Origin: Hypericum androsaemum | Taxonomy: Eukaryota; Streptophyta; Magnoliopsida; Malpighiales; Hypericaceae | Direction: 5' to 3' | DNA length: 64,000 bases | Assembly: GCA_963995505.1 (NCBI GenBank) | Contig: OZ023181.1 | Location: forward strand, 21,076,221-21,140,220 | Part shown: one piece after another, positions 49,760 through 59,691 of the stretch | Layout of the letters: every line of letters starts with the position of its first letter | Numbering within the stretch: position 1 is the stretch's first letter | Notes under the pieces: model-generated | What the model saw: the letters and a program-made list of their open reading frames with translations, nothing else | Told to the model about the DNA's origin: nothing | The model's database searches: none | Made by a program: the position numbers and the translations under genes

Positions 49760-50380
49760 ATGGTAAGCTCTCATCATCAACTACCTCTTGCCTATTTTAA
49801 TTTTCTATTATATACTCCCTCCCTCCAGATCAGGTCAATCATACGACGTTTCACCACCTGCAGCTCGCGGGATGCCCACACACTACTGCGCAGGGGTCCT
49901 ACAGACAATGATCTCATCAAGAAATTGATGAAAGAAGGAACAAATTGTAGCGTGTCCGACAGTATCATATTAGCTGTCACAGATTCTCTCGTGAGGAGAG
50001 ACGAGATAAAAATATATTATGCATGTTAAAATATAATTTGTTATGTAGGTTAATATATTTTTTATTTTATATTATAGCAACAATTAAGTATTCTTCAAGA
50101 CAATCTTCGCAAAGAATATGAAGCCAAGGCAAAAGAAGCAAATTATAAGATGGAATATGTTCAACTCAAGTTTCAAATATTAGACAGAAACTTCAAGGCC
50201 ATGTTGTGGGATGTCGTTGGTTTTTTTATTTATTTCATCTGGTGTTGCAATTGCCGGCTCAGCTGCTATTCAACATCTGGTCGTTGGTTTTTCTATTTTC
50301 TATTTTCAACACTTTGTCCTTATTATTTACACCTACGATATGATAGATCTAGGAAAGATCAAGTGAAGGAGCATGTCTAG
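49760..50380 (+). CDS. Array unit 3: open copy of an unrecognised small membrane protein
   Basis: This is the only copy of the array that reads through. Exon 1 contributes ATG (49,760-49,762, before GTAAGC). Exon 2 starts at 49,829 with ATC, so the start codon must come from exon 1. Exon 2 ends either at 49,990 (donor GTGAGG) or at 50,005 (the position used by other units, but here the donor is AT). Exon 3 is 50,078-50,380. All are in phase 0, giving about 155-160 aa. The N-terminus is basic and Ser-rich (IRSIIRRFTTCSSRD), compatible with a mitochondrial or plastid presequence. Exon 3 is Lys/Glu-rich and probably coiled coil (LRKEYEAKAKEANYKMEY), then hydrophobic (LWDVVGFFIYFIWC), with a basic end. 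No known domain is recognised. The last part overlaps a minisatellite. Diverged from the other units. Confidence 0.5.
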
Positions 50381-50640
50381 AAGAAACGGTAACTAGTTGG
50401 GTGTATATCTTTCTATTTTTTATTTTTTATTTTCTACATGTTGTCGTTATTATTTACAAGTATGGAGTAATAGATCTAGGAAAGATTAAATGAAGGAGAA
50501 TGTCTACAAGGAATGGTAACTAGTTGGGTATATATCTTTCTATTTTCTATTTTCTACAACTTGTCATTATTATTTATAAGTATGAAATGATAGATCTAGG
50601 AAAGATCAAGTGAAGGAGCATGTCTAAAGGAACGGTAATA
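50275..50640 (+). repeat. Minisatellite, about 120 bp x 3
   Basis: Three head-to-tail copies of a roughly 120-bp unit (starts near 50,275, 50,396 and 50,521) share TTTCTATTTTCTATTTT, GATAGATCTAGGAAAGATC and AAGTGAAGGAGCATGTCTA. The first copy contains the 3' end of array unit 3. Confidence 0.8.
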
Positions 50641-50795
50641 AGTTGTACTCGTTGGAAAGAATGACTCCGTGAAGTTTAAAATCATGAAATACTCTTGGAT
50701 GACGTTTGTTAGCATTGTTGGCTAATCATCATTGTTAGTCTACTATTTTTGCGACAAAGGGAAGAAGGCGTGGAAGTTTTTTGAGTATTGTGTTA
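50641..50795 (+). pseudogene. Array unit 4: exon 3 fragment only
   Basis: Begins inside exon 3 (VGKNDSVKFKIMKYSW) and runs to the end of that exon (YYF, AWKFFEYC). There is no exon 1 or 2; it directly follows the minisatellite. The downstream block (promoter of unit 5) is intact. Confidence 0.6.
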
Positions 50796-51059
50796 CTAGG
50801 TCTAAGATTAGGAATTTAGTTATGTTGGCCAGTTATGGAGCCCACTGAACAAAATTTGAGTCCGAAGTAAACTCCTAAATAATTGCAGTTACTTTTCACC
50901 ATGGTTAAAGGACTAAAATGAAATATACAAATAATATATATAAATTATAAACAACACCCACTAAACCTACACCCACCCAAACCCCACAATGAAATTATTA
51001 GTTCTCCTCCCAAAAATAAAACCATCACGCCGCTAGTTCCACCATAGCCTCTTACGACC

Positions 51060-51604
51060 ATGGTTATCTCTTATCAATTATCTATTGCCCATTACTTTTC
51101 TGTTGTCATTATAGTGTATATTAACACTGTCCCTCTCTCCAGATGAAATCAATCGTTCGTCGTTTATGTTCCTCCTCCCGTGGTTTTATCGACAACAATT
51201 TGGCGATGAAATAAAAAAAACAAGTACTTACTGATGGCCAATCCGAGGCCATAGTTTTGATAATATCCAAATTATTTTTGAAGGGTAACGAGGTAAAATA
51301 TGATTTCTTTCATTCAAAACTTTTTAGAATAATTTATTGTGTTGTTTACTAGATTTTTGTTTTCACTCGAGCAAAAGGTGTGAACTGAGCAGAGTTCTTT
51401 CAAAAAGAACATTGCAGATCAATTAAAAGAAATAAACCAGAAGCTGAGTGTTCTCCAAGTAGAGCACCCTGTAATCGTTGAAAGAATGACTCCGTGAAGT
51501 TTGAAATCATGAAATACTCTTGGATGACATTTGTTAGCGTTGTTGGCTCGTAGTTAGTCTACTATTTTTACGACAATGTGAAGAAGGTGTGGAAGTTTTT
51601 TTAG
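51060..51604 (+). pseudogene. Array unit 5
   Basis: Exon 1 is ATG before GTTATC (51,060). Exon 2 (51,143) reads MKSIVRRLCSSSRGFIDNN, then a TAA in the A-rich run, then in frame TDGQSEAIVLIISKLFLKGNE. Exon 3 (51,372) has a TGA for the family Trp (KV*TEQSS) and a one-base loss near GTAATCGTTG. The hydrophobic YSWMTFVSVVG segment is present. Ends AWKFF-type and stops at 51,602-51,604. Confidence 0.6.
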
Positions 51605-51878
51605 TATTGTGTTACTTGGTCTAAGATTGGAGATTTAGTTATGTTGGCCAGTTATGGGGCCCACTAAGCAAAATTTGAGTCCGAAGTAAACTCCCAAATA
51701 ACGGTAGTTACTTTTCACCACGGTTAAAGAACTAAAATGAAATATACAAATAATATATACAAATTATAAAAAACACCCACTAAATCTCCACCCACCCAAA
51801 CTCTACAATGAAATTATTAGTTCTCCTCCCAAAAACAAAACCATCACTCCGCTAGTTCCATCACAACACCTCACAACC

Positions 51879-52421
51879 ATGGCAATCTTTCATCAATTAT
51901 CCATTGCCCAAATTACTTTTCTATTGTCATTATAGTGTATATTAACACTCTCCCTCTCTCCAGATGAAATCAATCGTCTGTCGTTTCTGCTCCTCCCCCA
52001 TGGTTTTATCAACAATGATTTGGCGATGAAACAAAAAAAGGACTTATTGATGGCCAATCCGAGTCCATAGTATCGATAATATTCGAATTATTTTTGAAGG
52101 GTAACGAGGTAAAATATAAGTACTTTCATTCAAAACTTTTTAGAATAATTTATTATGACGTTTACTAGATTTTTGTGTTTACTCGAGCAAAAGGTGTGAA
52201 CTGAGCAGAGTTTTTCAAGAAGAACATTGCAGATCAATTGAAAGAAATGAACCAGAAACTGAGTGTTCTCCCAGTAGAGCACCATGTAATCGTTGAAAGA
52301 ATGTCTCCGTGAAGTTTGAAATCATGAAATACTCTTGGATGACATTGTTGGCTTTGTTGGCTCGTCATCATAGTTAGTCTACTATTTTTATGACAATGTG
52401 AAGAAGGTGTGGAATTTTTTT
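51879..52421 (+). pseudogene. Array unit 6
   Basis: Exon 1 is ATG, but the donor is GC (GCAATC). Exon 2 (51,964) reads MKSIVCRFCSSPMVLST, already frame-shifted. Exon 3 (52,188) again has TGA in place of Trp, frameshifts, and lacks the final stop. Confidence 0.6.
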
Positions 52422-52697
52422 AATATTATGTTACTGGGCCTAAGATTAGGGATTTAGTTATGTTGACAAGTTACGGGGCCCACAGAGTAAAATTTGAGTC
52501 GGAAGCAAATTCCCAAATAATCGCGGTTACTTTTCACCACGGTTAAAGGACTAAAAAGTTATATAAAAATAGTATATATAAATTATAAACAAAACCCATT
52601 AAACCTACCCCAACCCAAACCCCACCACGCAGTTATAAGTTCCCCTTCTAAAAACAAAACCACGATGCCGCTAGTTCCACCATAGCCCCTCACAACC

Positions 52698-53263
52698 ATG
52701 GTAATCTCTCATCAATTATCTATTGTCATTATAGTGACCTCTCTCCAGATGAAATCAATCGTTCGTCGTTTCTGCTCCTCCTCCTGTGGTTTTATCGACA
52801 AATTTAGCGACGAAACTAAAAAAATAGGGACTCACTGATGGCTAATCTGAGGCCATAGTGTCGATAATATCCGAATAATTTTTGAAGGGTGACGAGGTAA
52901 AAGATAAGTACGATAATATCCGAATAATTTTTGAAGGGTGACGAGGTAAAAGATAAGTACTTTCATTCAAAACTATTTAGTATAATTTATTATGACGTTT
53001 ACTAAATTTTGGTTTTACTCTACCAAAAGTTGTGGACTGAGCAGAGTTCTTTCAAGAAGAATATTGATGATCAATTGAAAGAAATGAACTAGAAACTGAG
53101 TGGTCTCCAAGCAGAGTACCTTATACTCGTCGGAAAGAATGGGTTAGTGAAGTTTGAAATCATGATATACTCTTGGATGGCGCTTGTTAGCATTGTTGGC
53201 TCATTATCATTATTAGTCTACTGTTTTTACGATAATGAGAAGAAGGCGTGGAAGTTTTTTTGA
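52698..53263 (+). pseudogene. Array unit 7 (best-preserved exon 3)
   Basis: Exon 1 is ATG before GTAATC. Exon 2 (52,749) reads MKSIVRRFCSSSCGFIDK and then shifts frame. A 49-bp exact tandem duplication (52,863-52,911 and 52,912-52,960) repeats the exon 2 end with its splice donor. Exon 3 (53,024-53,263) is open except for one TAG (MN*KL): QKLWTEQSSFKKNIDDQLKE, KFEIMIYSWMALVSIVGSLS, LLVYCFYDNEKKAWKFF, stop. The acceptor is AC rather than AG. Layout: amphipathic helix, one membrane segment, short charged tail. Confidence 0.6.
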
Positions 53264-53419
53264 ATATTGTGTTACTGGGTCTAAGATTAGAGATTTAGTT
53301 ATGTTTGCAAATGTAATTTTGGTTTGGTGAATTATCGTCAAACCAAAGTTAAGACTGAAATTGGGTGCCCATATATGGCCAGTGTGTTTCGTTTTGGTTT
53401 GGTTTACTATGTTCATTTA

Positions 53420-54290
53420 AAGACTAAAATTTGTTAGAACATATATCCCTAGTCGTGCCCACCTTAGAAGCTAGATCATTCAAGAAAATTGATCCAAGGA
53501 ACTGCCTCATACTCATTGCACATTGTGTATTTTTGATGGAGATAAAGAATGATATTAGTTTAGTCATTATCTGTAATTTTATATTATTTATTAGGAGTTT
53601 GATTTCTAGTTAGATTTTATGTAATAGGTCTTTTTAGGTTCTTTATAAATAAAACCTCTTCTGTATTGTTTTAGTTGATTGATTTTGATAATAAAAACTA
53701 GGATTTCCTTAAACCATCTTGTCGTTAAGTGATTTCTCTTTTGAATTCACGACTCAAGGCTCTATCATTCTTGTTCAACACATCTTTCGCTGCATCAATT
53801 GGTAACGGTGTTTAGTCAACGCTCTTTTGCGATGCCTCCAAAACGTGACGCACAAAGGAGGCGGCTGCCCTCAACCATCTTGAGCACATCATTGATGCCT
53901 TAACAGAACATATTGGCAAGGTTCTGACCTTGCTTCACGCCCAAACTAATGCAGGGGAGGACGTGGATAGGCAATCGTGAATCAATTGATTCTGAGAATA
54001 CCTGAAAAAATATGATAAAAATCTTGATCCGTTGATTATGAGAATACCCAAAAAAATACAATAAAAGTATCAATCCGTTGATTCTAGGAATACTAGAACC
54101 CTTGATTTTAATAATCAATATTCAACCAACTAAAATAATACATAAGAGGTTGTATTTATAAAGAACCTAAAGAGACCTATTCCATAAAATCCAACTAGAA
54201 ATCAATCTCCTAATAAATAATATAAAAACTATAGATAATGACTAAACTAATATCATTCTTTATCTCCATCAATTTTTCAGTTATCCAATT
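53420..54290. mobile_element. Retroelement remnant with two LTR-like parts in inverted orientation
   Basis: A stretch of about 200 bp at 53,520-53,705 recurs as its reverse complement at 54,083-54,275 (shared TATTTATAAAGAACCTAAA and ATGACTAAACTAATATCATT). Between them, after the plus-oriented copy, comes a PBS-like TGCATCAATTGGTAACG and a frame starting MPPKRDAQRR near 53,830, like the beginning of a retrotransposon gag. The inverted arrangement shows rearrangement. Confidence 0.6.
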
Positions 54291-54353
54291 GATCTCTCAG
54301 GGACTTGATCTGATCTACGCCGGGTTCGAGTCTCGGATAACCCTTTCTAGTTA
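54288..54353. other. tRNA-like remnant
   Basis: CCGGG-TTCGAGT-CTCGG forms a proper T-arm with a box-B-like loop, followed by ATAACCC; GTTAT about 60 bp upstream can pair with ATAAC. Total length is too short and the D and anticodon arms do not fold, so this is at best a decayed tRNA or SINE head. Confidence 0.3.
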
Positions 54354-54989
54354 GCCTATTAAAATTCTATGTTATGTGGTTGACACCGGTATAGAAATCA
54401 AGCTAAAATACAATAGAAGATGCAAGCAAAAGATCTTGTCTATTATTCTAGATCTTGATTGCTTCCAATAATCTCCTTTTTCTTTTTTAGTCAAAATGGC
54501 TCAATTTGACTCACAACACTAGTTTTCTTCATCTTAGATAAATTTTATGTGATTCTGTTAAAAAATATATAACACCTTTTTTGAAAAAAAAAGGATAAGA
54601 TGATCCAATTGGAAGATCCCTCATGTCTAGATTCTTTGCCATCCTTTGTAGCTTATTTCAATTGAAATATAGTACGGAGGATCTCAATAATACAGTAATA
54701 GAACTGAAAAAATAGCATGTCGTATCAATGAAGAATTCTGATAATATTTCATTGATACGAATTATCTCCAAACCTTATTTATTTGAACTCGTGATTCATA
54801 ATATACACAAATTCGTGATACGTAATATACACAAATAAATTCTAAAGTTGTCAAGTGCACCCAAAACAAATGGACAACCCTTAAACTCGATCAATCATAC
54901 CCTCGATAAGGTTATCGAGAGCCTGCATTAAGAAACAAGGTGTGCAACAACATGTATCCACTCAGCACAAATGCAAAATAGACAATGGC

Positions 54990-55745
54990 AACTTGAATCC
55001 AGTTATGCAAAGTGAAGGGAAGTAAAACATCACCATTTGATCAAAGAAGCTACTGCTAAATTAATGGAGTAATTGATCCAGAAAGAAAAGACTACGAAGG
55101 TAGGTTAAAGTTGTGACCCAAACAAAAAATCTTAGCAATTTGCCAATTCTTGAGGGTAGATATGTTGATCATTCACTGGAGAGAGAACTAAAAAGAGGTT
55201 TTCTGCTTACACCGATAAGAAGTCCAGAGGAACAAATCTTGGTTAGCTTCGAATCGAGAAGGGAATCCAAGCCATCGAGAGGCCTTTCTCGATCATGTTG
55301 TTGCTCTTCTGCGATTTGTTCTTTCATCTCTGGGGCCGATGTTCTAGCTATCCCTATGGCCATAACTGTCCCGGTGATACAACACAACCTTCACTCTACT
55401 TTTCAGAAAATCATCAACCAACAAAGTTGTATGATCGAATCGATCATACCTGCTTGCTGTGCTGAAAGATACAAATGGTTGGAAACAGGACTCGAGTCGG
55501 CCTTCTTCGTCTTGTGATTTCGCCCAATGTTGAGCTTCAAGATCCTTGCCCTTTCAAAGACTAACAAAGGGCTACCAACCGACGAAATGGTTGGTGGAAG
55601 TACCTGGATGTCCTCAACGTCCTCCCAAAGGAAGAAATTTTTTTGACTTATGACCAGATGGGCATAGAATCCCAGAATTCTTGCAGATAAAAAGAGTCTA
55701 CCCTGCAATTGGACACATTTCAACCTGAAGCAATAAGTATCAACG
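54990..55745 (-). repeat. Duplicated block C, copy 1 (partner 61,810-62,810)
   Basis: Carries the C2-GRAM fragment and flank (TTTGATCAAAGAAGCTACTG, GCCAATTCTTGAGGGTAGAT shared with the second copy). Confidence 0.85.
55160..55735 (-). pseudogene. C2-GRAM domain protein gene fragment, copy 1
   Basis: Minus-strand pieces match the GRAM part of plant C2-and-GRAM proteins (At1g03370 type): KCVQLQGRLFLSARILGFY, FFLWEDVEDIQVLPPTISS, VGSPLLV, then after a frameshift GKDLEAQHWAKSQDEEGRL and FQPFVSFSTAS, a donor, and the following exon MAIGIARTSAPEMKEQIAEE. The intact family reads on in one frame through this point. The C2 domain and VASt domain are not found around this copy. Confidence 0.8.
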
Positions 55746-56631
55746 AAGAAACCGAAAATTCGACCAAGCGCAACCAGGCCATTTGAGCAAAATCAGTTAC
55801 GGTATGATCTCACGTTTGTTAAACAAAAAAGTACTCTTTCTTTGTTCAAACACTATCTTCTAGCCATATTTTTTAAGCGTTTCAAAGAAGGAACCGATGA
55901 CAAGAAGTAGCACCTGCAAAGGCATTTTTCTCTTCAATTGGGCTGATGAAAAATTCTTCTGTTTGGCAAACCAAACAGTTTTTGGAAAGCCGAATTCTTC
56001 TGCGGCGAACATAAGCTCAACTGCAACGAAACCAATAAAAAGTTAGGGAACATCATACAAACTGCAACGAAAACCGATGTATGTTACTGAATAACTAATC
56101 TACGGAATCCCAAAATGTTTAATATACCTTCTTCCCAACTTCTTTTTTCCTATTTTCGTCAAGTGTTTCAACTAATTTATTGTTGTCAAGAAAGATTTTC
56201 TAGTGCAATCTCAACCGAGAAGATTGAGCTCCCTTTCCTTCCATGGGGAACCCACATGTCTGCAAGTTCAGATGGTCTATGTTTTCACAAAATTGATGCA
56301 CATGGCTGAAAGCTGCATGAGCAATGGCCCAATCGATCAGTAGCCATAAGAACAAATATATAACCTTGAGGAGGATTAGCCAGCCATCAAGAAATCAAGA
56401 CAAGACATGGACTTAATTTCCACTTCCTCAACACTAAGCTTTGTGCGATTCTGTAGTGACATTTGTTGCAGCTTTTTCCATCTGCAATTGGGATCGTCTG
56501 CTCATCCATCTTCCATTCAAGCAAGTATTCCTTTGTTCAAACTTACAAAACAACAGTCGTGGTGGTAGCTTTATGCGTTCCTCCGAACCTTGAGCTGTAA
56601 GAAATATAGATATCCCCTTTTGAAGCATGGC

Positions 56632-56793
56632 TCAAATTGCGGGGCAGGACTTATGAAGCGTAAAGGACCAGCACGAGTAGTTATGTCCTGCCTTCAGCGC
56701 CTTCTCGCACCCGACACAGATGCCGCGTTTGTAACAGTACCAGGTCTCTTGAAGCATTGGCGGATGGTAGTGCAGGCAATGTTTGAACTCCAT
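56632..56793 (-). pseudogene. Short DC1-domain (Cys/His-rich) ORF
   Basis: A 53-aa open frame starting at an ATG has the DC1 (C1-like zinc) spacing: FKHCLHYHPPMLQETWYC, then ICVGCEKALKAGHNYSC, then FTLHKSC. One expected Cys after YSC (YSCxxC) is Ser. Full DC1 proteins have several such modules, and here the frame stops right after the first, so it is a fragment. DC1 proteins are plant-specific, and some act in defence signalling. The downstream sequence (56,440-56,600) recurs at 63,850-64,000, so another copy may lie beyond the window. Confidence 0.65.
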
Positions 56794-57388
56794 CCCTTCC
56801 TGTCTGCTACTAGCGGATAAACTACGAGGGAGCCCAGTTGGGATTCCGTTGAAGGAACAGAGTTGCCTTCCCCCTTGTCTAATTAGTCCTTATACTAGTT
56901 AGTTGTCCTAGTTCTTGTTGCCCCTGCCGTCCCAGCCTTGGTTGGTTGTGGTGGTCCCAACTCCCTCCTCGGCCACAGTCCTAGTTTTGTCAACCGTCTC
57001 TCCAAGTGGCTCGATCCTCCCACAAAAGTCGCCATTTCTCCCACAAAACACCAAAAGAAAGGTCCACAAGTCATCGAAAACTCTATATTTTCTGAAACTA
57101 CGCTAAAATAAACCACGCAGGGGCCTTTCTTGCACCTTGGATTCGTCATGAAACTAAGTTTCCTATTTTTCCTTTCGACGTGATTTCTTTGGAGTACATT
57201 GATGGGGCAAATATTGTAAATTGTACCAGCAATCCGAGATCCCAACAACTCGGACATAATTCAAACTCCAAACAAGAAACCAGGTTTTAAGCTTGTTCGT
57301 TCAAAAGCAAGCACTAGAGTCAGAGAGAGGATACAATCCAAACTAGAAAGATAATTAGTTCGGGCTTTCAAATCTAACAGCTTTTGAA

Positions 57389-58868
57389 CTAAGATGATGT
57401 ATCATTCTCTGCTTGCTTCTTCTCCTTCCTCCATACTAGAAAGCTAACTTCAGCATATGCCACCCCTCCGGAGATGACACAACCCATTGCAATGGTACTG
57501 CGCCTAACCTTGGTTACAAGTCGGTCTAAATCGTGTACAAACCTTTCACCCTCCTGCAGAAAACGGGTAAACATAATTAGAAGATTCACCTTTATCACCC
57601 CAAGAAATAAAACAACAAGATAATGTTATCAATGTCACCGTCACCCACCCACCTTCGTCCTGGATAGATCTCTTCTGAGCTCAGCGATGCTCTCTTCTTC
57701 AGGACTATAGCAAGAAGAAAGTAAGGCAAATAAGAACAAATAAAAAATCCCAAATGCCACCACTAAAGATGCATTCTCTTTACCTTAGTTTCTTTTCAAA
57801 AAGCCAGCTGCCTGAAGCGGAACGGCGGGCCATAGACAGCCACTTCCTAACAGCGGCGGAGGCCAGCCTGCATAGAGCATCCGGAAGATCTTAGGTTATA
57901 CCTTCTTTTTAGTTTTTGCTACTTTGGTAGAAGGGAAAAGGGGAGAGGGGAGGGTATCTGTATTAGATGTATCGAATGGGTACTTGTCTAGGGTGATCTT
58001 AGCTTAGATTTTAAGCCCAAAACCTAAATCTAAGGATTTGATTTGCTTCGTTTAACCCTTGCAACCTGGATTGATCCTCTAACCTGGATCGAAACCAGCA
58101 TATATAGAACAAGACTAGATTAAACACCTCCAGAAATTGAACATTCGCACATACTCACTAATCCAGCTTAAACCCATATCCAAGAGCTAGTAAGAGCCAA
58201 TCTCTGTAATAAGACTAGGGCTATAAACAACCAGGAACAAATAGCATAATCAAGATACAAATACACGAAACAAACAAGTTTGTTTCTTCTTTTTTCAGAA
58301 CACCTTTGGAAACCAAAAGATAAACAATGGAACAAACAAAATTGCATTAAAGAAATTGGCAAAACAATAATAAACATAGCTGACATGATCAAGAGAGCAT
58401 ATAATAAGCTAGACAACCATATAAATAAGGAGATGATTTCATGGTCTAGTATCAGACTATCATCAAGGATTTTATTTTTGATAAGTAGATGTTCTTTTTA
58501 TTAGAAAAGAAAAACTATACAGAATATACAAAAGCGATATATTCGCTATCAGAGTGCACCAATACTAGTAAACCCTATTCCAAATTACAAGCGAAAAAAC
58601 AGAATGTCGAAGAAGCTAAACTACCACATTTCATCCCAAGAGTAGTAACAAGTAATAGGCCGCCCAAACTATCATCAAGGATTAGAACAATGAACAGTCT
58701 GATCAACGAGACCCCGTAACCACAAGCCACCAGGCAATATAATAAGCGACAAAGTAGAAACATACATATATATATAGTCAGGAAATTAGACATAATCATA
58801 AGCTAATTAATTAAAGAAATGCAAGTTGGTAACAATGACGATTTTTCAGCTTACTTGGCTCTTGACAT
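57389..58868 (-). CDS. 104-aa protein with C-terminal membrane segment, four exons
   Basis: Exons 58868-58855 (ATG), 57867-57784, 57704-57653 and 57553-57389 (stop) join in exact phase (2, 2, 0) with GT-AG borders to 104 codons. The N-terminus is basic (MSRAKLASAAVRKWLSM, then ARRSASGSWLFEKK), compatible with organelle targeting. The middle is acidic (SPEEESIAELRRDLSRT, then EGERFVHDLDRLVTKV). A hydrophobic stretch (TIAMGCVISGGVAYAEVSFL) forms one membrane helix, and the end is Lys-rich (WRKEKKQAEND). I do not recognise the family. A leader intron probably lies between about 59,203 and 58,880 (acceptor TTTTGTTGCAG, 8 bases before the ATG). Duplicated partial copies: exon 1 at 46,278-46,294 and a remnant at 63,010-63,300 lacking most coding sequence. 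Confidence 0.72.
57868..58854 (-). other. First intron of the 104-aa gene
   Basis: Donor GTAAGC follows a 14-bp coding exon, and the acceptor is CTATGCAG. The intron contains (ATA)-poor AT-rich DNA with no internal gene; short frames here lack support. Confidence 0.6.
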
Positions 58869-58950
58869 CCTTTTCCTGCAACAAAAAAACAAACATTACA
58901 CACCAAGTTAGCACAATCACCATAATTAAAACTTACGCCTGAAGGTGCAG

Positions 58951-59005
<55 letters not shown>

Positions 59006-59250
59006 GAGTTGCGGAAGAAATAATCCCAGGTATTAATATAAAGCAGCCATCTTTCTGGAGAGATATTAACGTACGAAACTAAAACTCAAATCACACACAA
59101 CCGGAGTAGTGAAAATTGGTTCAATAGGGATATAATAAAGAATAACAAACAAATACAAGGGAGGAGAAATAAAACCCTAACTTGAGAAAGCCGGAGGCTT
59201 ACAGCGCAAGGTAGTGACGTCCAGCAGAGAGAAGGATTTTTTCCTTCTTT
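58785..59250 (-). repeat. Duplicated block B, copy 2
   Basis: Partner of 46,190-46,650. Holds the leader and first exon of the complete 104-aa gene. Confidence 0.8.
58954..59004. repeat. (ATA)n microsatellite
   Basis: About 16 perfect ATA/TAA units inside block B copy 2. Copy 1 (46,386-46,400) has only about four, so the tract expanded in one copy. Confidence 0.95.
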
Positions 59251-59691
59251 CGGTGGCGGAGAAAGGGATTTTTTAAAGGGATTTGTTAAAGTCGTCGTTA
59301 TGTTAAGCTAAGGGAAGGGTTTTATATTCAAGTTATTATAAAAACGGCCAATTCCATTATAGTTACTGGAATTCTGACCTTTTCATAAATGAAATTCAAA
59401 ATTTTTACTTTTATACAAAATAGTATTCCATGATTTTAAAATTTTGGTTCCAAACATACTAACTTGTTTAATACTAAGAAATCTCGTTTCTTTTACATTT
59501 TCAAAGTTTTAATAGAGCCTAATTAAAATCAATTCCCAAAAAAGATTTCCAATTTCAGGTCCCGACTCTCATCCGTCCCCGTCTCTATCTTCCCGGACAA
59601 AGACGACGAATGGGAGTTCTTCGAGAAAGATGGCGACAACGCAATCGATCTCGACAGCGCACGGAGCCAACGGATGCCTGAAAAGAATTAT

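Larger units (their letters stand above)
48192..53263 (+). repeat. Tandem array of about seven gene units (roughly 0.8 kb each)
   Basis: Units repeat a fixed order: promoter block (CACTAAACCTAC..CCCAAACCCC, GCTAGTTCCACC), ACCATG at a splice donor, about 80-bp intron, CTCTCCAG, MKSIVRRF exon, about 100-bp intron, CAAAAGGTGTGGACTGAG exon, then a 3' block (GTTATGTTGGCCAGTTA, GGTTACTTTTCACCACGG). Units 5-7 are closest to each other; units 1, 2 and 4 are truncated; unit 3 is an outlier. Confidence 0.8.

Noticed and set aside
54288..54353. Functional tRNA gene
   Set aside because: The T-arm folds, but total length is too short and the D and anticodon arms do not form.
56895..57257. 120-aa minus frame between the DC1 ORF and the 104-aa gene
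   Set aside because: No recognisable domain, low-complexity end and no supporting splice phases; treated as non-coding.
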